64,000 nt of DNA from Pyropia yezoensis (GCA_009829735.1 CM020618.1:19267346-19331345), one strand, 5' to 3'; positions 51,495-62,200 are shown, counted from the first letter of the stretch. Made by a program: numbers and translations. The notes: generated by a model from the letters alone, not told the origin.

Positions 51495-52070
51495 CGGTTA
51501 CCCTCTAAATCTACGCCAGACAGCCATGCTTTACAAAGCTTGCAATTCATTTTTTTGAAAGTTTCAGCTGCTGCGAAATGTGAGCGACGACAAAAACGGA
51601 GCGTTGCAAGGAGCACTCAGGTACGTGGCACATCGTGCGAGGGGGGAGCCCAGGCGGACAAAAATTTCCACAGACCCTGCCACGCCCGGCGTCGCGGCCG
51701 CGGCCGCGTACAGACGTGCACACATACCACTCGGCCGCCCAGTGCACTCGGCTCCACGCACCGAGCCGTCGCTCCAGTCGCCATCGTTGGCTCCCGTGCG
51801 TGGCTGCTTCCCTTCCACCCCCCCCCCCCCCCCTTCTCCCGAGAGGGTCCCCACCGTCCTCTGCTTGCACGTGCACCGCCCACGGCGGCGGCAGCGGCGG
51901 TGGGGGCGGCGGTGGCCGGCTGCTGTTGTGGCGCCGGCTAAGGCAGTGGCGGCTGCCGTGCGCCCCCCCCCCCCCCCCCCCCCCCCCTTCATCTACCATC
52001 AACAACTGACCGGTCCCTCGTACCAGCGCAACAACGGCCGTCTGCGGCGGCGGCGGGGGTGGCGGCAAAG

Positions 52071-53228
52071 ATGACGGGGTCACCCTCGACGGCTGCACCT
52101 GCGGCGCAAACGTCAGCCGCCCAAACGGCGGCCGGGCCACCGACGGACCCTGCCACAGAGGGCGCTCCCTGTGCGACCGACAGCGCGGTGGCGGGTAGAA
52201 AGCGCTCTCGTGCACAGGCGACGGCGACGGATAACGTAGCCAGCGTCGGGGGCGACGGCGACGGCGACGGCGACGGCGAAGGTGATGCCGAAGGCGATGG
52301 CGCGGACAGTGGGCGGTCCAGTGGGCGGTCCGTCAGCTCTCATTCCGAACAGCCGCCGCGTCAACGCCAACAAACCCAGCTGTGTGGGCCCCAAGCGGGG
52401 GGTAGGCGTGCGGGCGACCAAACGGACAAGGGACGTGCGCCACTTCCCCTTTTGGGGGTCTTGCACCCCAGCGCTGCCGCGGCGATTGCTGTGGCCCGTT
52501 CTGCCGCTGTTGGCTGTTCGGTTCATGCCGCGGACGCCGCAGCCACCGCCGCAGCCACCGCCACCGGCGCCGGCGTCGTCGCCAGCGCTGCTCGTGGTCG
52601 GCGCCACAGGGGGGGTGGAGGCCCGGCGGAAGGGCTGCTTGTCGAGGAGCGCGTGGCAGGCCAAGCAGGGAGTAAGGCGTCAAAGTGCGCAGCGCGGGCC
52701 GTGGTAGTGGCACGCCGAGTGGCACAGGTGTTGGCGTGTGCGCCGCCCAAGCGCTCTGTGGAAGAGCGCTTCTTGTTGGGCGTCGTGCAAGGTGCGGCTA
52801 TAGACGGGTTCACGGCACCACCATCGCTGGTACCGGCGGGGGCCCCAGGTCGGGCAGATCGCGCAGATTCTTGTGCGAAAGAGGACCAGAGCCAGCCGCA
52901 GCAGCAGCAGCAGCGCCAAGAACAGCAGCGGCAGCAGGACGAGGTCCACTGGGAGCCGGCCATCGCGTACGAGGTGGCACCGTTTGTCATGGGCCAGCGT
53001 GCTGTCCCAGGCGGCGGTGCATCGGAGGTGGGCGTGCGGCCCCTTCCGCGGCAGCGCGTGTGGAGGTGGGACCGGCACGCACTGCAACGCGCGGTGCGGT
53101 TTCCGCTAGTGGGCGAAGGAACGGACGGTTCTGGGTCCGCACATGTGGACGATGCGGGAGCGACTGCGGCCGCCGCCACCCCCACCACCACGGCGGACAC
53201 TGCCGCCGATGCGAAGGCCCCTGAATAA
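52071..53228 (+). CDS. N-terminal region of the Ulp1-like gene
   Basis: ATG 52071 (MTGSPSTAAPAAQTSAAQTA) gives 385 residues of low complexity (Ala/Gly/Asp/Ser-rich) with some structured stretches: PPKRSVEERFLLGVVQGAAI, a Gln-rich run (about residues 270-290) and VHWEPAIAYEVAPFVMGQRA with RQRVWRWDRHALQRAVRFP. It stops at TAA 53226-53228, after which the protease frame continues in the same phase without an ATG near its beginning, so this is probably the front part of one protein. Such disordered leaders are common in Ulp1/SENP proteases. No specific domain recognised. Confidence 0.5.
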   Translation: MTGSPSTAAPAAQTSAAQTAAGPPTDPATEGAPCATDSAVAGRKRSRAQATATDNVASVGGDGDGDGDGEGDAEGDGADSGRSSGRSVSSHSEQPPRQRQQTQLCGPQAGGRRAGDQTDKGRAPLPLLGVLHPSAAAAIAVARSAAVGCSVHAADAAATAAATATGAGVVASAARGRRHRGGGGPAEGLLVEERVAGQAGSKASKCAARAVVVARRVAQVLACAPPKRSVEERFLLGVVQGAAIDGFTAPPSLVPAGAPGRADRADSCAKEDQSQPQQQQQRQEQQRQQDEVHWEPAIAYEVAPFVMGQRAVPGGGASEVGVRPLPRQRVWRWDRHALQRAVRFPLVGEGTDGSGSAHVDDAGATAAAATPTTTADTAADAKAPE

Positions 53229-54620
53229 CTCAACAAGCCGGTGCAGCCGAAGAAGAGGGCGCCTCGTCGACCACCGAAGCTTCCGGTAGGAGCGACTGCT
53301 CGCGTTGGCGCCCTGTCTTTGGAGCCCCTGCCACCGGACTGTGTGGCGTTCATCAAAGGGCTGCCGACCGGTCGACGAAGTGAGACGGTGCTTTTTCAAG
53401 TGCCTGGCGTGCACGGTTCGATGACGGACATCACGGCAGGCGATTTGCGACGGCTCTCCGATACCGCCATGTGGCTCAACGACAATGTCATCAACGCGTA
53501 CGTTGGGTTGATGAATATTCGCGTTAGACGGGGCGACGCGTCGTCATCGTCGACAAGGGACAAGGTCGCGACCGTGAAGGGTCCTGACACGGGTCGCCGG
53601 GGCGGGCGACTCGGGTCGCCTGGGGGCGCATCTGAGCACGCTGGACAGGAAGCTCGCGGCGGCGTCGGTGACGCAGCGGGGCAAGTCAAACCTGTCCACG
53701 CTCCTCCGGTGGCACAGGAGGGAAGCCAGCCGCCGCGAGAGACCGGGGAAGCGACACCTACGACGAGGCCGGAGGCATGCGAAGACGGGGTGGCCTTTTT
53801 GATGTCGGATGGGACTGAGGTGGCCACACATCCTGCACACGGCGACGGCAAAATGAACAAGAAACCGCATGCTGCAGGCCCGAGTGTCGCTGCTGCGGGC
53901 GACGCCGCGGCGGTCGAGGAGCCCATCCACAAGCGGCGAATGGACCCAGCACAGTCCCACTGTTGGGGCACCTTCTTTTTCACGACGCTGACCGGCGGGG
54001 ACCCCCACGGGGCAACGACGGACCACCAGCAGTCGGTCGTTCGAGGTGACCATGCGCGTGTATCGAGGTGGACGCGCGGGGCAGGGGTGGACGTCTGTGC
54101 ACTACACTCCATACTGGTGCCCATCCACGAGGGCGGCAACCACTGGTGCCTCGCACAAATCAACCCTGTGCGCAGGTGCGTACGGTTTTTCAACTCTTTC
54201 CGGTCACGGCACGTACGACCCGGAGTGCTCTCTGTTTTGTACCAGTGGTACAGGGACGAGGTCGCTGTGGTGGCGGCGGCGGCGGCGGCGGCGGCGAAGT
54301 CGAATGTGGCGGACGCGCGGCTCGACGGCTGCGACGACGGCTGCGACGGTGGGGACGCGCGCGCTGGCGCTGCGGCTGCCGCGACGCGCGCGGCAGCAGA
54401 GGCGGCACGCGTCGCAGACGAAACCTGCTGGGACGGCATCGTCGTCCGTCGGGGCCTACCCTACCAGACCGATGGCAGCAGCTGTGGCGTTTTCATGCTC
54501 CTCTTTGCGGACTGCTTGAGCCTGGGAGTCCCCATCCCACCCGTCGTTGGCGCAGAGGCACTCGCCAATCTCCGGCTGCGAATGGCCCTTGATCTGCTCA
54601 TTGGAAAGCTCTACTGTTGA
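53229..54620 (+). CDS. Ulp1/SENP-type (C48) cysteine protease
   Basis: De-SUMOylating protease fold. Counting from codon 53241: the substrate-groove motif DTAMWLNDNVINAYVGLMN (74-92); VCALHSILVPIHEGGNHWCL (285-304) with the catalytic His301; FFNSF (316-320) where most family members have Asp, giving Asn318; and YQTDGSSCGVFMLLFADCL (408-426) with the oxyanion Gln409 and the nucleophile Cys415. Two disordered inserts, about 97-235 and 342-395, break up the fold, and the second lies just before the Gln/Cys block. Asn in place of Asp is found in some active relatives, so activity cannot be excluded. Ulp1 domains occur both in host SUMO proteases and in proteins of Mutator-like and other DNA transposons; no transposase is seen beside it. 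The in-frame stop before 53229 leaves its translation start open. Confidence 0.78.
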   Translation, partial: LNKPVQPKKRAPRRPPKLPVGATARVGALSLEPLPPDCVAFIKGLPTGRRSETVLFQVPGVHGSMTDITAGDLRRLSDTAMWLNDNVINAYVGLMNIRVRRGDASSSSTRDKVATVKGPDTGRRGGRLGSPGGASEHAGQEARGGVGDAAGQVKPVHAPPVAQEGSQPPRETGEATPTTRPEACEDGVAFLMSDGTEVATHPAHGDGKMNKKPHAAGPSVAAAGDAAAVEEPIHKRRMDPAQSHCWGTFFFTTLTGGDPHGATTDHQQSVVRGDHARVSRWTRGAGVDVCALHSILVPIHEGGNHWCLAQINPVRRCVRFFNSFRSRHVRPGVLSVLYQWYRDEVAVVAAAAAAAAKSNVADARLDGCDDGCDGGDARAGAAAAATRAAAEAARVADETCWDGIVVRRGLPYQTDGSSCGVFMLLFADCLSLGVPIPPVVGAEALANLRLRMALDLLIGKLYC

Positions 54621-55270
54621 CGGCGCGACCAGCCCTCGCAGGGGTGTGGGGTTGGCGGCACCCATACCCAGACCAATAGGAGGTATGCATGATTTTCTTC
54701 TTGTCCATAGACACGCAGGTTGCTGACTGTGTGTTGAGAGTCGAAGTCCATTTGCCGCCCTCGCCGCGACGCACGCACCCAGTCTGGTAGTTGGTTCCCT
54801 TCCCGGAGCACAGTCGTACCACATAGCCAGTGTGGTAGTTGGTTCTCTTTCCGGAGCACAGTCGTACCACATAGCGCTCTGCTCAGCCGTCGGCCGTCTT
54901 GGCAGTGTGCTTCCAAACCGTCAGGCAGCGCGTCCTTCCAAGCTCCCCTCCCCCCCCCCCCCACCCCCCCCCCCCCGTCCCCTCCTCTGAAGTCCCCCCA
55001 GCACACGGCGTGCGCGCCCCATGCAGGCCCACGCACCGCACGTGCACGGCTGTGGCGCGGCTGCAGGTGCGTTGCACCGCGGCCTGGGTCCGCCAGGACA
55101 ATCAATGTGAGCGGTGCGGCTGAAGGGGCGGCCTAGGGAGAGAGCGGGGGGGGGGGGGGGGGCAGTCCGGCGGTGACGGTGCGTCATGGTCAGCATCGAT
55201 TGTTGTATTTTAACGTGCTTTGTTATCGATTCTTGTATTTAATGTGCTTTCTTTTAATTACCGTGGCCAC
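54621..55270. other. 3' flank of the Ulp1 gene; 48-bp duplication
   Basis: 54785-54832 and 54833-54875 are tandem copies of a TGGTAGTTGGTTCYCTTYCC unit (48-bp period). C-runs occur at 54950-54977 and a G-run at 55146-55162. No gene is seen. Confidence 0.6.
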
Positions 55271-55402
55271 CACCGACTGCCACGTCCCGGGTGGCCGGTG
55301 CACGCATAAAAGATATGCGGCGACCCGGCCGGGTGGGGATCCGGCCAGCCGCGTCCGCGAAAGACTTTGCCGTGGGCGGCTCCCCGCCTGCGGTTGCCCG
55401 CG
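55271..55402 (+). repeat. Direct repeat, right copy (132 bp)
   Basis: Partner of 45271-45402. The LTR retrotransposon begins only 30 bp further on (55432). Confidence 0.9.
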
Positions 55403-55431
55403 GACGTGGACGAGGTCGGGTCCCGCCCCCC

Positions 55432-55794
55432 TGTAGCACAATAGGGATCCGTCGCACGTCCACTCTCAGGGAACACTCACCAAGGGGGATCGGCACCAAC
55501 GTCACCGGTAGGCCAAGGTTGCTGTCCTTGGAGCGCAAGCCACGGGACCAAGATGGGAGCCCAAATGGGAGGGGTTTGTTGTTCTACCTTGGCCGGCGGT
55601 GGATTCGCCACCGGCCCCCTCGTTATAAACCCTCGGAGACACTACTAACTACCCTCCACCCCAAGATGCAAGTCCCTCTGGTCATACGTAACTTATAGAT
55701 ACCGTGACCAGTACGAACTATCAAATTGAAAGTTAAGGGTTAGAAGTAGCCCCCCTGATATTAGGGTCACAATACGGACAACCATATTGCTACA
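55432..55794 (-). repeat. 3' LTR (363 bp)
   Basis: Bounded by the inverted ends TGTAGCA (55432-55438) and TGCTACA (55788-55794), the usual TG...CA. A TTTATAA box (minus strand, near 55623-55629) is a plausible promoter. Confidence 0.75.
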
Positions 55795-55808
55795 TATCCC
55801 CCCCTTAG
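55795..55808 (-). promoter_or_regulatory. Polypurine tract
   Basis: CTAAGGGGGGGATA on the minus strand directly precedes the LTR, as required for plus-strand DNA priming in LTR elements. Confidence 0.65.
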
Positions 55809-56381
55809 ATTCGGCCCGTCCTCGGGTCGAGTTGCATTCGGGGTACCGAATGTAAGTGGGTCGTGTGACCGCTTACCCGTCGGGTGGGGCTTTGCGCCCC
55901 GTCGCGACAGACACCCCTTTTCGAGGTTGTCTCAGGGGGGTGCCCCCCTTTGCGTGGTACACACACACGATCCGTTTTCCGGACCGTTAAATTCCCGATG
56001 CGGGTTGCTGTTCACGCCCCCCCTTTCCGAGGGGTGGTGCAAGCGGATCCGCCACCAGGTGCCTGGTGGTAGGGGGGCCCCTCTCGTGTGGACGATTGAG
56101 TGGGGGGCGGGGGCTGCCCGCGTTGCGTGGGGGCGGTTGGGGGTGACCCCCCTTACTTACCCCGTGTGTGGGTGTGGCCCCGTCCCGCCCAGGTGCCTGG
56201 GTGGAGCGCGGTCGTAGCCCCGTGGGGCGCGGGTCGACCCGCGTGCCTGCGGCGCTTCTCGTGGCCGTTTGTGGTCATAAGCGCGGGTGTCCGCGCTTCC
56301 CTGGCTCGTCCCGGTTATCTCACCGTACCGGGTTGTAGCCGTCGACGGCTTGTGGGCGCGGGGGACTCCGCACCCGTTATC

Positions 56382-58817
56382 ATGTCCTATCCCCAGGTGC
56401 TTGAAGAGGAGGAAGACCTCCTGATCGGGGAGGAGATGGAGGACGACGCGCCTGTCGGTCCCGACGCCGCGCGTTACGGGGTGAGCTCGTCTGACGACGA
56501 CGGGCCTGCGGTGTCCGTCCGTCTGTCGGCCGGAGGACTGTCGTCCGTGTGCAGCGGCACGACGGTGCCGTCGGCCGGCGGTCAACCCGGCGGTCAACCG
56601 CGCGTGGCGGCTTCTACCCCCTCTCTGCCGGCTGCCCGGATGGAGCCTGGTGCCGGTGCCGGCTCACCGCAGGTACCTCAAGATGGTCCGCCCTGCGGCG
56701 GAGGTGGCGACCCGCAGCCGACTCCGGCTGGTCAAGGTGGTCCGGGTGTCCGGGCGGTGACTCCTCGAGGCGGTCCCGACGTTGACGCGGGTGGTAGTGG
56801 CGGTGCGACACCCGGTGCGGTGGGTCAAGACGGTGCGGGTGTCCGCACGGCCGGTGCTCCGGCTCCGGAGGCTGTCCAAGTGCCTTCCACTTCCGAGGCG
56901 GGGGCTACGCCGACGGGTGGTACCATACCTGCGGTGCCGCGGGTGTCGAGCGGTCAAGACGCTCCTTCTCCCATGGCGGTTGACACCGGGAGTTACTCCG
57001 GGCGGGCGCCTGCCCTTCTTCTTCCTCCTCGGCCTCGTCCATCTCCGACGTCGGCCCCTCTGCCGGTGGTGCGTCCCCCGGCGCTCCCGATTCTTCCTGG
57101 TCCTGCCCGGGTTGCCCCGTTGGGTGGCGGCGTCGCCGTGGCGGCGGGTCAACCCGCCATGTCGGTGTCCGACTTGGTGGCTCGGGTTCGAGGCCTCACG
57201 GTGCAAGAGTCGATGGAGTCCGATGGGCGTATGCGGGTGGACTTCCACCTGGTGCATCCCCGTGGAGAATCCTCCCGGCGCGTCAAGGTGGACCCGTGCT
57301 GGGAGCGGGAGTTGGTGCGGCTGGTCAACCAGCCGAACGCGGTCCGGGTGGAACACCATTGGATCCTGAGTCAGCCGGACGACCGGCATGCGCAGCTCTG
57401 GCGCACCCGGGTGGGACGGGGTGAGGTCTACCTCGACCCCAACTTCGGGGTCTGCGACTTGATTGCCCCCGCGTTGCCGCGGGAGATTGACTACCCGGCT
57501 AGTGCTCGGGGGATTGCGGCGGCGGCGGAGCCGGTTGCGATTGGGGAGACGGTGAGCCGTACCGGTCGGTATCCCGACTTTGACTACTACCCGGGGGTAC
57601 CCCCGTATCTGTCGTTGACGGCTCCCTACCCGCCCATGGCGGGGTTGAAGTCGGCGTCGAGTTGGCGACGTAACCATGGTGTCATGGCAGATGCGTTCCG
57701 CACGGATATAACGTGTGCGTTGCAGACCGGCAACGGTCGTGCTCCGGTATACACTCCCGTGCGCCCGCCGCTATGGCAGGAGGGGTGGGAACCCGCCCCT
57801 GCTTTCCGGTTTGACACCGGCTCCTGTCTTCGCTACTTCGGGAGTGTGTTGGCCTCGCGACCGGTCCACCCGTTGCAGGGTACCTTCACCCTTGAGGTTA
57901 CCCTCGGGCAGGCTTCATCCTTCTTGCTGTCCGTCCGCCGGCAGGGTCGTCTGTTTCATCTTCCGACGGGTGTCCGTCGGCACATCGCGCAGTTGGGCGT
58001 GGATCTGATAGCCGCCAAGACCGGGTTGGCCCGGGAGTTCGAAGCCCTGCTGGCTGTTCACGATGCCGTGAACTGGGCTGGGGTGTTAGACCTTCCCCCG
58101 TACCGGGACCCGCAGGCTGGGGCTTCCCCCTTGCCTCGTCACTCGTTGCGTGTCCGGCGTACTCAGCCGGGTGAGCCCAGTTGCCATGGGTGGGCATCCA
58201 CCGAGGCTGTTGCTGACCTGGGTATTCCCATGGTTATCCATGACCCTCTTCAGGTCCTTGCTCCGTGGTTCGGTAACCCGATGCCGGCGGCGGTTGGCCG
58301 TCGTCCCCGAGAGTGGGGCTCTGTGGGTGGGGAGCGTGAGGTGTCCCGTCGTCGGGCGGAGTACCGCCGTGGTTACGGTGGAGCCCCTTCGGTAGGGTCC
58401 TACCGGGCCTCGTATCAAGTGCCACCGGCTCCGGTGGTAGCCGTGTCGGCTCCTGTGGCTCCTCTGGCTGCGCCAGTGTCACCTCCCGCCCCTGTCCTAC
58501 ATGACGGGGGTCCCCGTCTCTGGTATGAGGGCGTTGACGCCCTTGTTACCCGCGCAATGCGTGGGGATCTCTCTGTTAGCTGGGGGGATATCCCCCCAGG
58601 TGCTGCGCTGGTTGGGTCCGCGCGTTGCTTCGGTGGCGTGCTGGACCGCCTCCAGAAAGCTCTGGAGGACGTAGAGGCTGGCCGCAGCACCCTCGTCCAG
58701 CTATGCACCGAGGTAACTCGGGTGGTCGACCGTCGTGACGTTGCCGACCGGTGGAGCACGGAGGTCTACGCGCTTACGCGTGAGTGGCCTCCCTCGTGCA
58801 GTGGGTCTACCCACTGA
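56382..58817 (+). CDS. Antisense ORF inside the LTR element, novel protein
   Basis: ATG 56382 (MSYPQVLEEEEDLLIGEEME) opens 811 residues on the strand opposite to pol, between pol and the 3' LTR. The N-terminal 260 residues are acidic then Pro/Gly/Ser-rich. From about residue 263 a globular part follows: MSVSDLVARVRGLTVQ, RMRVDFHLVHPRGESSRRV, YFGSVLASRPVHPLQGTFTL and HDAVNWAGVLDLPPYRD, then a Pro/Val linker and a helical C-terminus with SARCFGGVLDRLQKALEDV. No known domain recognised. The base composition matches pol more than the host genes, so it seems to belong to the element. Antisense ORFs after pol are known in some plant Ty3/gypsy lineages. Confidence 0.65.
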   Translation: MSYPQVLEEEEDLLIGEEMEDDAPVGPDAARYGVSSSDDDGPAVSVRLSAGGLSSVCSGTTVPSAGGQPGGQPRVAASTPSLPAARMEPGAGAGSPQVPQDGPPCGGGGDPQPTPAGQGGPGVRAVTPRGGPDVDAGGSGGATPGAVGQDGAGVRTAGAPAPEAVQVPSTSEAGATPTGGTIPAVPRVSSGQDAPSPMAVDTGSYSGRAPALLLPPRPRPSPTSAPLPVVRPPALPILPGPARVAPLGGGVAVAAGQPAMSVSDLVARVRGLTVQESMESDGRMRVDFHLVHPRGESSRRVKVDPCWERELVRLVNQPNAVRVEHHWILSQPDDRHAQLWRTRVGRGEVYLDPNFGVCDLIAPALPREIDYPASARGIAAAAEPVAIGETVSRTGRYPDFDYYPGVPPYLSLTAPYPPMAGLKSASSWRRNHGVMADAFRTDITCALQTGNGRAPVYTPVRPPLWQEGWEPAPAFRFDTGSCLRYFGSVLASRPVHPLQGTFTLEVTLGQASSFLLSVRRQGRLFHLPTGVRRHIAQLGVDLIAAKTGLAREFEALLAVHDAVNWAGVLDLPPYRDPQAGASPLPRHSLRVRRTQPGEPSCHGWASTEAVADLGIPMVIHDPLQVLAPWFGNPMPAAVGRRPREWGSVGGEREVSRRRAEYRRGYGGAPSVGSYRASYQVPPAPVVAVSAPVAPLAAPVSPPAPVLHDGGPRLWYEGVDALVTRAMRGDLSVSWGDIPPGAALVGSARCFGGVLDRLQKALEDVEAGRSTLVQLCTEVTRVVDRRDVADRWSTEVYALTREWPPSCSGSTH

Positions 58818-59129
58818 GGAGTGCTATTGTTTGTGCGGGAGAGGGCCCCGGCAACCCTTATGGTAGCCGGGTAGTAGTGAGTATAAACTCATCCCCCGCT
58901 GGGGGCATTGCTTGCCTCTGTTTGCTGCCCTGGGGAGTACCCCTTCTGGCTCAGTGGTGCCTTGCCTCCCGTCCAACTTCTTCCGGTTGGTTCATGCTTG
59001 GGGAGGTTATCCTCCCTCACTTTGTGTCTTGGCTTTGGGAGGTCATCCTCCCGTGTAAGCCCCCTAGTTACTTCGATATTATCGAGGTTAGCCTTTACCT
59101 TTAAGTTAACTTATTAAGGTTCAGGTTTT

Positions 59130-59225
59130 ACTTAGTTACCTAAGCTTAGCTCTACTTAGTTACCTAAGCTTGGTTCGACTTAGAAACCTAAGTCTGATTT
59201 GACTTAGAAACCTAAGTCTGCCATA
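59130..59225. repeat. Four 24-bp palindromic tandem units
   Basis: Units start at 59130, 59154, 59178 and 59202. Each begins ACTTAGNNACCTAAG, itself a CTTAG/CTAAG inverted repeat. They lie between the convergent ends of the antisense ORF and pol, where 3' ends of both transcripts would form. Confidence 0.85.
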
Positions 59226-59296
59226 ACCATGTCACACCCTACTTAGTAGGTACAAGCCTCACCCCCCAACAGCCGAAGTCGGTGTCGGTTGGGTTG

Positions 59297-62200
59297 TTAC
59301 AGTAGGCGTCGTCGCCTCATGTAAGGCATGAGTAGTTGGCGGGGTATACTCGCCGCCTGTTCCCAGGTGGGTGAGTCGTATCCGACCCACATAACCTTGA
59401 CGTACCAGGGTCCTGGTAGGTCCGGGTCGGTGTGTCCGACCACGCTCTCTACTTGGTATGGAATCCCATCCGGTCCCACCGGGTCATCTGACCGGTGGGT
59501 TGTAAGAGCTTCATGTAGCAACCCAGCCGGTACCGGCTGAGGCTGTTCCGGCTTCGGAGCAGGTGTGACATCATTCATACTGATGCGTTGGATCTCCGTA
59601 TCGGAGTGTAAGATAACAGAGTGGTCATCTCTGTGGAGGATCTGGTACGGTCCTTTGACCGGTTGCATAAGCTTGTTCCCTCGGAACTTCTGGTGTCTGA
59701 TATAGACCCAGTCACCTGTTACCAGGGTTGCGTTGCGCACCCGTAGTCGGGCGTCGAAGTTCTTCTTGTATCGAAGTTGTGTTCTGTCAAGGGCACCCTT
59801 GAGCTTCGGTATCATCCATGATAGCTTGGACAACCAAGCTAGGTGTATACGTTCGGCGGGTCGGCCCTTCGGTGTATCATACCGAGTGCACCTGCCGGGT
59901 GGCAGCGTCAGGTTACCGACGCCTAGTGGCATGACCCACTCCAGCGGAGCAATGTTTGTGCTCCGATGTGGCCTGGCATTGTATGCCAGGGTGAGTACGG
60001 ACAGAAGCCTGTCCCAAGTGTTCGTGTGCTCGGCCACGTAGCACTGTAGCATCTTTACGATGGTGCGGTTGAACCGCTCCACCTGCCCGTTGGACTGCGG
60101 GTGGTAGTCGGATGCCCGACGTGGTTCGATACCGAACATGCCCAGGACCTTAGTGCAGAATGCCGACGTAAGGTTTGCTCCGTTATCGGAGAGGAGTTGC
60201 TTCATGACTCCGTATGCACTGATCCAGTGGTCAACCACTGCGTTCATGATCGTGTATGCCGTATCATTCGGGATGGCTGCCGCCCTTGACAGCTTAGTGA
60301 AGCGGTCAGACATGACCAGGATGTACCTGTTCCCTTCTTCCGTTACCGGAAGTGGCCCGAGTATGTCGATAGCGACTTGCTCGTTGGGCCCATCGGGTGG
60401 GAATAGCTTCATGGCAGACGCCTGCCTATGTAGACTCATGCGGTTACGCGCACAGGGGTGGCATCCCCTTACGTGGTCGACCACGTCGACGGCCATTGCT
60501 GGCCAGTAGAAGAACCTTCGCATTGCTGCGAACATACGTGAACCCCCCGGGTGTCCGGCTGTAGGGTTCTCATGTTCTCGTTCCATGACGGCTTGCCGTA
60601 AGGACACGGGAACCACGACTTGATGTCGTCCATCGGCGGGTGCCCGCCGGTATATGAGTCCGTCTTCGATCTCGGAGAAGATGGCGGCCGTACCGGCCAG
60701 GAGGTTAGCACGATGACGTCTACAGTCATCGTCGTTGGCCTGTGCCTCGCGGAAGTCCGCGAGGGTCAATGAGCACGCAAGGTGTGCCATGGTATGGTCA
60801 GCCATACCCTGGGTAGCATTACCCACCATGCACACCGGTACCACCGGGATGTCCTCGTCCACCGGGCGGGTATCCCCGCTCGGGGTGTCGAGTCGAGACA
60901 ACGCGTCTCCGAGGTGGTGGGTTGACCCAGCCTTATACACCGTGCGGTAGTCGTGCTCGGCCATCTTCAGCCTCCATCGGGCTAGCCTCCCATGGCTATC
61001 GGAATCCTTGTCACCAAGGTTGAGGAGCCATCGTAGGGGTTCGTGGTCGGACCTCACGATGAACCTGGAGCCCTCCAGGTATGGACGGAGCAGTTGCACT
61101 GCCCATATAACTCCGAGGCATTCACGCTCGGTGGCACTATAGTTCCGCTCAGCCGGGTTGAGTGTCCGGCTGAAGTACCCTACCGGACGTAGGTCCGGGA
61201 TAACGTTATCGGTACCGATCAACGTCTCTCCCTGTAACAGGGTGCATCCCACTTGTGTATCACACGCATCGACATCGATGACGAAGGTACCCCGTCTATG
61301 CGGTAACGCAAGGACGGGTGGGGCTAGTAGGGCTCGCTTCAGCGACTCGAATGCCTCCTCTTCGCTAGGCGAAGGGGGTTGGAGTACCTTGGGTAAGGTA
61401 CTGCTCGTAAGAACCGTTAACGGTTTAGCTATCCGAGCGAAGTCCTTGACGAACCGTCGGTATACATTGCACATTCCCAGGAAGCTCTTGAGCTGCGTCT
61501 GGGTGTTAGGGAACCGGGCATCCCGGAGTGCCCGGGTATTGGCTTCGAGTACCCCTAGTTTACCAGGGGTTATCTGGTGGCCCAGATATTCGACCGTCTG
61601 TTGGAAGAACGCGCACTTCTTCAGACGCAGGGTTACCCCGGCGTTCCTCAAGAGGGTGAGTACCTTGTCAACATGTTGTACATGGTCATCCATGTTACGC
61701 GAGAAGACGATGACGTCATCGAGGTACACTAGGCAGTTACGCCACTTCACCCCCGACAGTATGATGTCGATAGCCCGCTGGAATGTAGCGGGGGCGTTGG
61801 ACAATCCGAAGGGCATCCTTAGGAACTCGTACACTCCACTGTGACAGACGAATGCCGTCTTGGGGATATCCTCGTCCGCCACCGGGATCTGCCAGTATCC
61901 GGCGTTGCAGTCGATGGTGGTAAACACCGTAGCCTCCCCCAGGGAGTCGATGCATTCATCCATCCTTGGTAAAGGGTATGAGTCCTTCTTGGTAACCAAG
62001 TTGAGGCGTCGATAATCGATGCAAAACCGAGGGGTTTGATCCTTCTTCGGCACAATAACGACTGGGGCACCCCATTCCGACATCGAAGGTCGGATCACCT
62101 TAGCTTCACTCATCCTCTTCACTTCTCCATCAACGATCTCTCGTTGCATAGGTCCCGCTCGGTGCGGTTGTGAGCGGGCGGGTCGTGCGCCTGGTACCAG

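Noticed and set aside
27197-54620. Polinton or giant-virus insertion
   Set aside because: A helicase and a cysteine protease are present, but no capsid, packaging ATPase, family B polymerase or integrase was seen.
45271-55402. LTR retrotransposon bounded by the 132-bp direct repeats
   Set aside because: No TG...CA ends, primer site, polypurine tract, reverse transcriptase or integrase lies between them.
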